A DNA stretch of 64,000 bases from Vibrio cidicii. Its GTDB lineage: Bacteria > Pseudomonadota > Gammaproteobacteria > Enterobacterales > Vibrionaceae. A program made the position numbers and the translations under genes. Shown here in pieces: positions 1 through 7,578 of this stretch. The notes beneath the pieces were generated by a model. That model worked only from the letters and a program-made list of their open reading frames with translations. It ran no database searches and had not been told where the DNA came from. Within the stretch, counting starts at the first letter, position 1, and each line of letters starts with the position of its first letter. The stretch lies in contig NZ_CP046803.1 in NCBI RefSeq assembly GCF_009763805.1, positions 62,001 to 126,000 on the forward strand, written 5' to 3'.

Positions 1-429
1 TTGCATCCTGTTACTGGGCGTGTGGCCCCGCATAACGGAACCGATTTTGCCACGCCAATTGGTACCCCAGTGATGTCGACAGGCGATGGGACTGTCATCA
101 TGGTGCGTAATCATCCATTTGCCGGCAACTATGTAGTGGTTGAACACGGCAGCAAATACAAAACTCGTTATTTGCATTTAAGTAAGATCTTGGTGCGAAA
201 AGGGCAAAAAGTGTCGCGTGGGCAAAAAATTGGTTTGTCTGGTAACACGGGGCGTGTGACTGGGCCACATCTTCACTATGAATTGTTGGAGCATAATCGC
301 CCGGTTGATGCGATGAAAGCCAATATCCCAATGGCCAGTTCGGTGCCAAGTAAGGAGATGAAATCTTTCTTAGCAACGGTGAAAGAAGTGGATTCAATTT
401 TGCATGAGCAGACCTCACAAGCGATATGA
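1..429 (+). CDS. M23-family murein metallopeptidase, C-terminal part
   Basis: C-terminal 142 residues of a lysostaphin/MepM-type zinc endopeptidase that cuts peptide crosslinks in periplasmic murein. HNGTD (residues 11-15) gives the first His/Asp zinc ligands, and GPHLHYE gives the second His pair (H90, H92). The catalytic domain is essentially complete, but the window edge falls only about ten residues before the first zinc ligand. The signal sequence and any regulatory N-terminal domain are therefore outside the window, and the TTG at base 1 is not the real start. A strong hairpin follows the stop. The M23 call is firm; the exact MepM/NlpD-like subgroup cannot be told from this fragment. 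Confidence 0.9.
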   Translation: MHPVTGRVAPHNGTDFATPIGTPVMSTGDGTVIMVRNHPFAGNYVVVEHGSKYKTRYLHLSKILVRKGQKVSRGQKIGLSGNTGRVTGPHLHYELLEHNRPVDAMKANIPMASSVPSKEMKSFLATVKEVDSILHEQTSQAI

Positions 430-446
430 TCCAATTACGATCAAAC

Positions 447-480
447 AAACAGATCAAAGTGAACCCGCTTTGATCTGTTT
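447..480 (+). terminator. Hairpin after M23 gene
   Basis: A 13-bp perfect inverted repeat (AAACAGATCAAAG at 447-459, CTTTGATCTGTTT at 468-480) with an 8-base loop sits between the M23 stop and the convergent GGDEF-EAL gene. It ends in TTT rather than a long U tract, so it may be a weak bidirectional terminator. Confidence 0.55.
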
Positions 481-495
481 GAAACGATTTTCTGT

Positions 496-2320
496 TTAGG
501 CGCTGCGTGCGTTCTGTGCCTGCAATCTAGCAATAATTTCCTGAGGTTTTTGCGGTTTGGAATAGTAGTAGCCCTGAATTCGCTCACAGCCCATCTCAAT
601 CAGTTTGTTCAACTCACTTTCTTCTTCAACCCCTTCGGCGACCAGATCGACATTGAGTTGGCTAGCTAATTGAATAATCAACCAAACAACACGTTCGGCG
701 GTTTGGTTGCTGAGCATATTGCGCACAAAACTGGCATCAATTTTTATGGCATCAATAGGGTAGCTATAGATGTAATTCAAGCTAGAATAGCCCGTACCAA
801 AGTCATCCAGTGCGATTTGAAAGCCTTTCTGCCGTAGTGCATCAAGCAAAAGTAGCTCTTTTCCAGATTGAGTCAGTAAGACCGTTTCAGTTAGCTCGAT
901 AACAAAATCTTTCGGATGGTGGTGATACTTGCGCATCATCGAATCGAGAAAAGCCAAATAGCGTTGGTCGTTGACCAGCTCATAAGCTGAACAGTTAACT
1001 CCGAGTTTGACTCGATAGCCTAGCTCATTTTCCAGCCACACTTTACTTTGACACGCCAACTCAATAATGCGTTCGCTTAACTGAGTAATTAAGCCAGACT
1101 GTTCTGCAGCATCGATAAATTCAACGGGTGATACTGCCCCATACTCAGCGCTGTTCCAGCGAGCGAGCACTTCAAAATAGTCCCAGCGTTTGTTATTGAC
1201 ATTAACAATGGGCTGAACCACGACATAAAATTCCTCGCTTTGTTCGACAGGTAAGGAGAGTTGCTCGCGGATAGCTTCAATCAATTGTGATTTACGGTGG
1301 TAGTGCGCACTGAGATGTGTATCGTAACTGCGTATCCGTTCTTGAGGATTCTTCTTACACTCTTTCATCGCCAAGGTAGCGTTGAGGATCAGTTTCTTCA
1401 CCGCTCATCACTCGTTTGTTGACTGCTTTTGCTATGCCCATACTGACATCAAAACTGACATGGTTACATTTATCTTGATACCCAGATGAGAGGCTGTGCA
1501 AAATTTGTTGGCAGACATCTTCTGCCTGTACTGCGAAAGTAATAAGAGCAAACTCATCGCCAGAAATTCGATAGGCCAACCTCGGTGGTGGCAAGACCTG
1601 ACGAATGGCATTGGCAGTAAATTTAAGAATTTGGTCGCCGACGTAGTTACCGTGAATATCATTGATCAATTTGAAGTTATCAATATCTAAATAGACTAAA
1701 GAAAACGGGCTCTCAGTCTGTTCGGTTAGCATCTCCAAGGTATCACTCAAACTACTGCGATTCTCCAAGCCAGTGAGATTGTCATGAGAAACTTCGTAGC
1801 TGAGTTGATTAACCAGTTGATCAGATCGAGCTGTGAGCCACTGTTCACGCATGCTTTGCGCCGCTAATTTTGCGTACACTTGATGGTGCTTGATCAGATT
1901 AACCGTCTCCTCAGGCGGTGAGTCATACACGGAGATCAACATACCCAGAATGTCACCATTGGGTGCGTGAAGCGGAATCCCGACAAAGGTTTTGATTCCC
2001 ATCGCGGTGAGTGTCGCTGAATGAGGGGCAGAGCAGTAACAACTCGCGTGGCTAAGACAATACTCAGTAATGGCTAATGCGACTTTCTCTAACGATTCAG
2101 GCGTCACGCGTGCAAGATCAGAATCCGAGTCGCGTTTGGCACATGACTTGATACTGGTGTGGCCACTATGCAAATCAACCTGCAAGATGCAAGTTGAGTA
2201 AGCCGCAAACTTTCTTTGCAGTTCTACAGTGACTTGGTGCAGCAACTCATTCCCATCGAGGGACAAAGCCTGGATGAGGGTATCGAGTTCAATGCAAGCT
2301 TCCAAGGTTGAACCTTTCAT
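496..2320 (-). CDS. GAF-GGDEF-EAL cyclic-di-GMP protein (frameshifted in this assembly)
   Basis: Soluble cyclic-di-GMP turnover protein. A GAF-like sensor spans about residues 10-160. The GGDEF domain spans about 175-310, with DxLTGLxNR and the active site written SGDEF (253-257), a tolerated variant. An EAL domain follows. It carries EVLARW in place of EAL, the metal and catalytic motifs ELTE, DDFGTG and KID, and AEGVE, so phosphodiesterase activity is plausible. The reading frame breaks near 1392-1396, where GTTTC (GAAAC on the coding strand) replaces an expected GTTC. Removing one base joins GEE directly to LILNATLAMKECKK, the normal GGDEF end, and gives 607 residues. Without repair there would be a GGDEF protein of 321 residues and an EAL protein of about 300. 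No neighbour suggests a specific signal. Confidence 0.85.
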
Positions 2321-2490
2321 CTGACGTTATCTCTGCCTGAATAGTTTTCACGAGTTATTATTGGTGCATAGAATTGCAAAATCATTACTTTATGCATCGT
2401 GTTAAATATTGTTCAGGTTGGCTGAGTTTGCAACGTTGATTGTCTGCCTAGCCGCTAAGCTACTGTTTTTCCATTAGGTAAAAATGCATG

Positions 2491-3378
2491 TCAACTGGCC
2501 CTTTCTTGCTCCAAACGCTCTTTTAGATAGTCGATAAACAGTTTTGTGCGCGTGTGCTGGTAGTCGAGTTTTGGATAGTAAGCATAGACCGTTGATTCGT
2601 CGGCAGTGATTTCAGGTAAAACCCGCACCAGTGTGCCTTGTTTTAATTCGTCTTTGATCATTACGTTGTTACTTAGCAAAATGCCCATGCCTCGTTTGGC
2701 GCCATGGAAAAGCGCTTCTGGGTTAGTCGTGGAGAAATTACCGGAGAGAGTAAGGCGTTTTCCTTTGTTGATTTTCACCTCCCGGCTCGGTTTTTCTCCC
2801 CAAATGAGTATGTTATGTTGCAACAAATCGTCTGCACAGGTCGGGGTGCCATGTTTGGCTAGATACGCAGGGGCGGCGTAAAATGTCGCTTTGTGCTCAA
2901 AGAGTGGGGTGGCAATAAAGCTGAGCGAGTTTAACTGTTCTAGTTCGCGGCTGATAAACAGATCCAAACTCAACTCAGGGAGTTGGCCGGGTAACGTGGT
3001 AAAGAGCTGAATTTTGATGTCTGGATATTTCTCAAGAAAATCATCTAGATAATGAACGAGAAACTTAGAGCCTACCGCCAAGGTTGCGCCAATTTTCAAC
3101 AGACCTGCTGGGCTTTGGTTGACGGAACGTGTTTCGTCTAACACCGATTGCCAACTCTCCATTTGCACTTTTGCTCGTTGATAAAACAGTGCGCCAGCTT
3201 CGGTTTGGCTGATCGAGCGCGTGGTGCGCTTTAGCAGTTGCACGCCAATTTTATCTTCAAGCCATTGAATACGCTTACTGATCGCCGAACTGGTGGTGTT
3301 CTGCTTTCTCGCTGCAGCGTTAAAGCTGCCTTCCTCCACCACTCTGATGTAACTCTGTACGCTTTGAATCCAATCCAT
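2491..3378 (-). CDS. LysR-family transcriptional regulator
   Basis: A 295-residue LysR-type regulator with an N-terminal winged helix-turn-helix (about residues 1-60, with SFNAAARKQNTTSSAISKRI as the recognition region) and a periplasmic-binding-like effector domain. It is divergent from the Bcr/EmrD-like efflux gene at 3484. LysR regulators usually control the divergent neighbour, so it probably governs that transporter in response to a small ligand. The 105-bp gap between the two should hold both promoters. The family call is secure; the ligand is unknown. Confidence 0.88.
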   Translation of the reverse strand: MDWIQSVQSYIRVVEEGSFNAAARKQNTTSSAISKRIQWLEDKIGVQLLKRTTRSISQTEAGALFYQRAKVQMESWQSVLDETRSVNQSPAGLLKIGATLAVGSKFLVHYLDDFLEKYPDIKIQLFTTLPGQLPELSLDLFISRELEQLNSLSFIATPLFEHKATFYAAPAYLAKHGTPTCADDLLQHNILIWGEKPSREVKINKGKRLTLSGNFSTTNPEALFHGAKRGMGILLSNNVMIKDELKQGTLVRVLPEITADESTVYAYYPKLDYQHTRTKLFIDYLKERLEQERAS

Positions 3379-3483
3379 TATTCATTCTCTCTAGGAATTA
3401 ATTTCTTTCCAGTTTCCTAGATTATCATCAAATCATAAGCAATATACACTGCGGCGATGAGCTTAAGGGGAGAAGGAAGTAAA

Positions 3484-4677
3484 GTGCAAAATCGGCTGCG
3501 TAAAACACCACTACTTTTGGCGATGATGATTATTGCAACTGGGCAGGTTGGAGTGGCTATCTACATGCCTTCGCTGCCGATGATCAGTGCTGAACTCGGC
3601 TTGGCGCAAGCCAATGTGCAGCAACTGGTGACACTATTTTTACTCGGTTTTGGCTTCTCGCAACTCTTCTACGGGCCGCTCTCGGACGCGATTGGCCGCC
3701 GTCCGGTATTTATTGTTGGTCAAGGGATATATCTCTTGGGTACCTTAGTCTGCATCGCTTTTTCATCCAGTATGGAAGCGTTGGAATTTGGCCGCTTGTT
3801 GCAAGGATTGGGCGCAGGGAGTGCATCGGTACTCGGGCGCTCTGTATTGCGAGACAGCTACGAAGGTGATCAACTGACCAAAGCGCTATCGTACATTTCG
3901 GTAACCGCGTCAATTATGCCGATCATCGCCCCGGTGTTTGGTGGTTGGATAGCCTTTCATATTAGTTGGCAAGCGGTGTTTGTGTTCGTGCTCTGTTACC
4001 TATTGGCTATCTTCACGCTGGGTTATTTTGTCTTACCGGAAACTTTACCGTATGCGAAAACACGCTTTCGTCCACTGAGCCTAATTGCGACCTACCGTGA
4101 ACTGTTGAGCAGTCCGCAAGTTTTGGGCAGTGCAAGTTTTAACTGGATGAGTTACCTCGCGAGTTTAGTCAGCTTATCGATTTTCCCCTTTATGATGCAA
4201 AATCAACTTGGTTTATCGGCTGCAGATTACGGTAGCTTGATGATCGTTCCCTCCGTCGGGCTTCTTTGTGGCAGTGTCGCAGTGAATATTCTGCTGCGCC
4301 GTTTTACTATCCGGATGGTGCTTGGATTCAGTTTTACCCTGATTGTGCTCGCGGGGCTTGCACTCATGAGCTTACCGCTGAGTGTGGCGAGTCTTGTGGG
4401 CGCTTTCACCTTGATGAGTTTTGCTCAAGGCTTGTCATTTCCCTTGTCGATCAGCTTGCTGCTAGCGCCACACAAACAAAAGGCAGGCGCGGTGTCTGCG
4501 CTCTCTGGCTCGGTACAGATGTCGGTTGCCGCGTTGTTGGGCGGCTTTTTGGTGGAGCACTGCATTGCCACGCAAACACAGTTAGGGCTGTTCTATCTGA
4601 TGGTGGCAAGTGGTTGCTTTGCGGTACTGCTTTTTAATAGCCGCATTATTGTTGCTCGCGAAGTACAACAAGTGTGA
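3484..4677 (+). CDS. MFS multidrug efflux transporter, Bcr/CflA/EmrD type
   Basis: Twelve-helix major facilitator drug/proton antiporter of the DHA1 type. The conserved loop 2-3 motif reads GPLSDAIGRRPVF, and GLGAGSASVLGRSVLRD matches the motif around helices 4-5 of Bcr/CflA proteins. Two starts are possible: ATG at 3457, or GTG at 3484. I prefer the GTG because a strong AAGGAAG lies about 6 bases upstream of it, while the ATG has no Shine-Dalgarno sequence. The product is about 397 residues, the usual size. It lies divergent from a LysR regulator that probably controls it. The substrate cannot be read from sequence; EmrD-like and Bcr-like labels are equally possible. Confidence 0.85.
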   Translation: MQNRLRKTPLLLAMMIIATGQVGVAIYMPSLPMISAELGLAQANVQQLVTLFLLGFGFSQLFYGPLSDAIGRRPVFIVGQGIYLLGTLVCIAFSSSMEALEFGRLLQGLGAGSASVLGRSVLRDSYEGDQLTKALSYISVTASIMPIIAPVFGGWIAFHISWQAVFVFVLCYLLAIFTLGYFVLPETLPYAKTRFRPLSLIATYRELLSSPQVLGSASFNWMSYLASLVSLSIFPFMMQNQLGLSAADYGSLMIVPSVGLLCGSVAVNILLRRFTIRMVLGFSFTLIVLAGLALMSLPLSVASLVGAFTLMSFAQGLSFPLSISLLLAPHKQKAGAVSALSGSVQMSVAALLGGFLVEHCIATQTQLGLFYLMVASGCFAVLLFNSRIIVAREVQQV

Positions 4678-4736
4678 GCTTGATTCTACCGAGCGGCATT
4701 ACTACAATGCGCGCAAATCTTCACAAGGGCATACTG

Positions 4737-5087
4737 ATGCAACAGAACGAATTTGAACAACTGGTGAAAGCGCTTTGCCAGCAAGAAAACCTACCTAAAG
4801 CGCTGGAATTGCTAAAAGCGTCGGACGATGAAGAAATTTCGCAGGCAGCGCAATCTCTCACTGGTCAATTTGTTTTGGCTGAAGTCGAGGGGGAGCGACG
4901 TGTCTATCATGTTTCTTACCAAGAGAATGACGCGGGAGAAGAAACCGAGTACCTAGAACACATCATGAACGAAGGCGAGCACTTGGTGAAATTTGCGGCT
5001 TGGTTCTTTGACTGCATGTTTGAAGTGAAAGCGAAGGAGACTTACCAAGCGGCAGGCAAAACATACCAGCAGCCCAAACGCAGCTAA
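4737..5087 (+). CDS. Conserved-looking hypothetical protein, 116 aa
   Basis: I do not recognise this protein. It is a small acidic soluble protein rich in Glu and Gln, beginning MQQNEFEQLVKAL, with an N-terminal helical half and a C-terminal part containing EHLVKFAAWFFDCMFEVKAK. An upstream in-frame ATG at 4674 overlaps the end of the efflux gene; I prefer 4737 because the earlier 21 codons look non-coding and a GGGCATACTG stretch precedes the internal ATG. A strong terminator follows at 5107-5140. It may be co-transcribed with the efflux gene, but nothing links their functions. Confidence 0.6.
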   Translation: MQQNEFEQLVKALCQQENLPKALELLKASDDEEISQAAQSLTGQFVLAEVEGERRVYHVSYQENDAGEETEYLEHIMNEGEHLVKFAAWFFDCMFEVKAKETYQAAGKTYQQPKRS

Positions 5088-5106
5088 CCTCCTTTCTCTT
5101 TGTGTT

Positions 5107-5142
5107 AAAACGCCGCCGTGTTGTTCACCGCGGCGTTTTTTG
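5107..5142 (+). terminator. Rho-independent terminator
   Basis: AAAACGCCGC paired with GCGGCGTTTTTT across a 13-base loop, directly after the hypothetical gene ending at 5087. It is GC-rich with a U tract, so it is a strong intrinsic terminator. Confidence 0.85.
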
Positions 5143-5305
5143 TTGATAGCGGCAACGCTGCCCTCTTTTTCTTATTTCGATAAGATCTTTTTATCATCTC
5201 ATGAAATAAAATTACGAAATAAATGTGATCTAACGCTTGTTATTGGTTAAATATGAAGTAAAATTACAGCGTAAATGAGAGAAAAGAAAACTGAGGAGAA
5301 GCAAA

Positions 5306-5440
5306 ATGGGTAACGAACTAGGTGGCGCGTACATTGGTCAAATGATGGCAAAACAAGCGATGCACAACGCTTTGTACGGAAAAAGCACCAAGAAGAAAGC
5401 CTCTTTGATCAGCCGTATGTTTAAAAAAATGGCAAAATAA
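5306..5440 (+). CDS. Small basic protein, 44 aa, unknown function
   Basis: A short open frame with a good ribosome binding site (GAGGAG, 5293-5298) eight bases before the ATG and a strong terminator 26 bases after the stop. The protein starts MGNELGGAYIGQMMAKQAM and ends in a Lys-rich tail (KKKASLISRMFKKMAK), with no clear membrane segment or metal site. Its own signals on both sides and an AT-rich upstream stretch (5150-5290) typical of a promoter argue that it is a real gene, although it is too short for most gene finders. No function is proposed. Confidence 0.6.
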   Translation: MGNELGGAYIGQMMAKQAMHNALYGKSTKKKASLISRMFKKMAK

Positions 5441-5463
5441 GATCATCGATTTGTAATAAAATT

Positions 5464-5494
5464 TCAAAAAAACCTGGCTTTAGCCAGGTTTTTT
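5464..5494. terminator. Bidirectional intrinsic terminator
   Basis: AAAAAACCTGGCT / AGCCAGGTTTTTT with a tiny loop lies between the small protein (plus) and the glutaredoxin-like gene (minus). A-run and T-run flanks allow use by both convergent transcripts. Confidence 0.85.
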
Positions 5495-5514
5495 ATTTTC
5501 GCTCAGTTAGGATT

Positions 5515-6132
5515 TTAGTGAGCCGATTGGTGACTCATATCCAGCACATTGTCTGGCAACGAGGTTAAACCACGTTGCTCTAGCCAGAGTTGCAGTTGAT
5601 CGTAGCCACCGATGTAATGGCCTTCCAGCCATATTTGTGGGACGGTCACAGGCGTTTTCTCTCCGATGATGGCTTTTACCTCAGGGATCATGCGATACAG
5701 AGCCGCACTCTCTTTGACCACATCGTGATAGAGGTATTTTATGCCTGCGTCATCCAGCAGTTTTTTGGCTTTTACGCAGTAAGGGCAGGTCGCTTTGCCG
5801 TAGACGATGTTGCCTTTGAGTGTATCGCGCTTAGACCATTCGGCGATGACCGACTGAACCAATACGCCACGGTTGAGCGCCTCTCCCTGACTGACTACTT
5901 TGCCTTCAACCAGCAGAATCGGTGCGTGCCAAGCGCCCCGTTTTAGCGGCTCCCACCAGTGAGAAAGCCAATCCTTGACCTCGAGCTCAACGGGTACGTC
6001 TGCCAATTCGTTGGCAAAGGTGTCAGTGAGAATGTCTTTGGTTAAGGTGCACTCGCCACAAGGAATATTGACTTTAAAAGGGCCCCAACTTCCGGCCCAT
6101 TTATACAAAGTGATTTTGATCGGTTTACTCAC
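5515..6132 (-). CDS. Two-domain thioredoxin-fold protein with C-terminal glutaredoxin
   Basis: The C-terminal half is a glutaredoxin: CPYC (residues 116-119) is the redox-active pair and TVPQIW is the cis-Pro glutathione-binding loop. The N-terminal half has a second candidate redox pair, CGEC (25-28), followed by a region that reads like another thioredoxin-type domain (PVELEVKDW, APILLVEGKVVSQGEAL). At 205 residues it is more than twice a normal glutaredoxin. It probably reduces disulfides or glutathione adducts in the cytoplasm. There is no operon partner. The glutaredoxin domain is secure; the nature of the N-terminal half is inference. Confidence 0.8.
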   Translation of the reverse strand: MSKPIKITLYKWAGSWGPFKVNIPCGECTLTKDILTDTFANELADVPVELEVKDWLSHWWEPLKRGAWHAPILLVEGKVVSQGEALNRGVLVQSVIAEWSKRDTLKGNIVYGKATCPYCVKAKKLLDDAGIKYLYHDVVKESAALYRMIPEVKAIIGEKTPVTVPQIWLEGHYIGGYDQLQLWLEQRGLTSLPDNVLDMSHQSAH

Positions 6133-6298
6133 GAGTGTTTCCTTAATTTGGCTATTCGCTTTAATTTAATCAGTTTCTTGTGAATAAGAACGAACTTGTC
6201 TGCCTTTTCTTTCAGCCTAGTGGAAATTATCGGCTTTTCTAACTTTCGGCTTTCTTACTTTCAGTTTTGTTAGCAACGGCTTTGTTAGTATCGATTTC

Positions 6299-7180
6299 TC
6301 ACCGTCTGTTTTTCTTACTTTCCCAATGGGTGATAAAAGCAACGGAAGCGATGATGATCGCCGCACCAACCCAAAGCCGACCTGGTGGAACCCAGCCGAA
6401 TACCAGCCAACCCGCCAAGACATTGAGCGGCAACTTTGCGTGGTCGAACGGTTGCACAAAGGAAGCATCAGCGCTGTCATACGCTTTCACCACCGCCCAC
6501 TGTGCCAGTGCGGTCATGCAGCCTGCGGCAAAAAGTACCAGCCAGATGGTGGTGTTGCTCGGCAGGGTAAAATCGGGCAAGGCCAGCATAATGTTAAACG
6601 GGGTGATCAAAAGCAGTAAGTAGACCACCATGGTGGAAGGGGGATCATTCACTGAGAGCTTTTTCACCATCAGTGAATAACATGCCCAGAAGAAGGCTGC
6701 ACCGACAGGCAATAAGGTCGCCCAACTGAAATCATCAGTCCATGGCTCAAGAATGATCATCGCGCCAACAAACCCCATTAATGTGGCGGCCCAGCGAGCG
6801 ATACCGACTTTTTCTTTGAGAAACAGGCCCGAGCCAATAGTGGCAAACAGAGGTGATGTCATCAAAAGCGCAATGCCTTGCCAAATTGGCACCGGGTAGG
6901 CAAGCGCCCACAGCCACAATTGGATGCCAATCACGGAGAGAAAAACCCGCACTGCATGCCAACCAAAGTGCGAGGTTCGCAGTGAACGGCGGATACCGAG
7001 GGTTCTGAGATACGGAAGAATCACAATCAGCGCAATACCGTATTGCAACAGAGCAACGGTGGTAGACGGAATGGAAAAATGAATACTGGCAATTTGTGCG
7101 AGGCTGTTAACCAAAGCAAAAGCGAGCCCTGCGGTTAACATCCAACTCGCGCCTCGAATAGGGTGATGTTGAGATTGCAT
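6299..7180 (-). CDS. DMT-superfamily (EamA) transporter
   Basis: A 293-residue inner membrane protein made of two EamA repeats with ten predicted helices, the architecture of drug/metabolite exporters such as RhtA-type amino acid exporters. The start at 7180 (MQSQHHPIRGASW) is the first in-frame Met. The C-terminus ends in KKNRR, but the same frame continues after the TGA as EIDTNKAVANKTESKKAES before another stop, so orthologues may have a longer basic tail. A leader region with a terminator (7262-7286) lies upstream on the same strand. The substrate is unknown. Confidence 0.82.
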   Translation of the reverse strand: MQSQHHPIRGASWMLTAGLAFALVNSLAQIASIHFSIPSTTVALLQYGIALIVILPYLRTLGIRRSLRTSHFGWHAVRVFLSVIGIQLWLWALAYPVPIWQGIALLMTSPLFATIGSGLFLKEKVGIARWAATLMGFVGAMIILEPWTDDFSWATLLPVGAAFFWACYSLMVKKLSVNDPPSTMVVYLLLLITPFNIMLALPDFTLPSNTTIWLVLFAAGCMTALAQWAVVKAYDSADASFVQPFDHAKLPLNVLAGWLVFGWVPPGRLWVGAAIIIASVAFITHWESKKNRR

Positions 7181-7261
7181 AGAAAATTGGTGTTGGTAAA
7201 AGTTTGAGAATCATACGTTTTCTCGCCGGCTAAGCCAACGTTTCGCTACCAAATGCGAGAT

Positions 7262-7286
7262 AAAAAAAGCCCCCAGTGAAGGGGGC
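7262..7286 (-). terminator. Strong intrinsic terminator of leader/small RNA
   Basis: On the minus strand GCCCCC-UUCACU-GGGGGC is followed by seven U residues. It closes a roughly 100-nt transcript starting near 7362 and lies 82 bases before the EamA transporter start, so it is either the end of a small RNA or an attenuator. Confidence 0.85.
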
Positions 7287-7362
7287 AAATGCCGATTTAA
7301 AGGACGTTACCTCTGATTAAGAGGCTAAGAACGAGAAGCACAAACGCTGCCATGCATTTGTA
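7262..7362 (-). ncRNA. Candidate small RNA or attenuator leader, about 100 nt
   Basis: The interval begins about 12 bases downstream of a canonical -24/-12 promoter and ends in a strong terminator. It includes a second hairpin (CCTCT-TAATC-AGAGG, around 7309-7323). A short hydrophobic reading frame inside it (7353 to 7297, 18 codons, MAAFVLLVLSLLIRGNVL) is rich in Leu and Val codons, so the same element could instead be a leader-peptide attenuator for the EamA transporter gene downstream. That frame has no evident ribosome binding site, which favours a non-coding RNA. I do not recognise it as Qrr or another named Vibrio small RNA. Confidence 0.45.
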
Positions 7363-7371
7363 CTCTAATAA

Positions 7372-7390
7372 AAGCATGATGCGTGCCAAT
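7372..7390 (-). promoter_or_regulatory. Sigma-54 (-24/-12) promoter
   Basis: The minus strand reads TTGGCACGCATCATGC. It matches the RpoN consensus TGGCACG-N4-TTGC in the whole -24 block and has the exact GG-N10-GC spacing; the -12 block is ATGC rather than TTGC. It is correctly oriented and placed for the candidate small RNA. Confidence 0.6.
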
Positions 7391-7439
7391 TTGTAACTTA
7401 TTGATATTTATAGATCGAGCCATTTTGATATGCCGTTGA

Positions 7440-7513
7440 TTGCACCAAGATCAGGCTCAAATATCCCCTTTGGTGCACAGCGAGGGCAAGTTGTTATGCA
7501 CCAAATGGTCCAT
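7440..7513 (-). promoter_or_regulatory. NtrC-like enhancer sites
   Basis: Three copies of the NtrC half-site core TGCACCAA / TTGGTGCA occur at 7441-7448, 7470-7477 (inverted) and 7497-7504. The last reads TGCACCAAATGGTCCA, close to the NtrC operator TGCACCAAAATGGTGCA but one base short. The two distal copies lie about 112 and 142 bases upstream of the expected sigma-54 start, like the enhancers of glnA. Confidence 0.4.
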
Positions 7514-7526
7514 CGTTGCTCGAAAA

Positions 7527-7554
7527 CAAAAAAAGCCGGTGACTGGACCGGCTT
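7527..7554 (-). terminator. Porin terminator
   Basis: On the minus strand AAGCCGGT-CCAGTC-ACCGGCTT runs into a U-rich tract, 25 bases after the porin stop codon. Confidence 0.85.
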
Positions 7555-7578
7555 AAAGACTCTAAGTGTTAAGGACAA

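Noticed and set aside
1355..1401. Programmed ribosomal frameshifting as the cause of the overlaps
   Set aside because: No shared slippery heptamer with downstream structure is seen, and the events occur in unrelated housekeeping genes.
7262..7362. Qrr quorum-sensing small RNA
   Set aside because: The conserved Qrr core pairing sequence is absent and no luxO is adjacent, although promoter type and size are similar.
7297..7377. A 26-codon leader peptide starting at 7377
   Set aside because: Its ATG lies inside the -12 element of the sigma-54 promoter, so it would not be in that transcript. Only the shorter internal frame remains possible.
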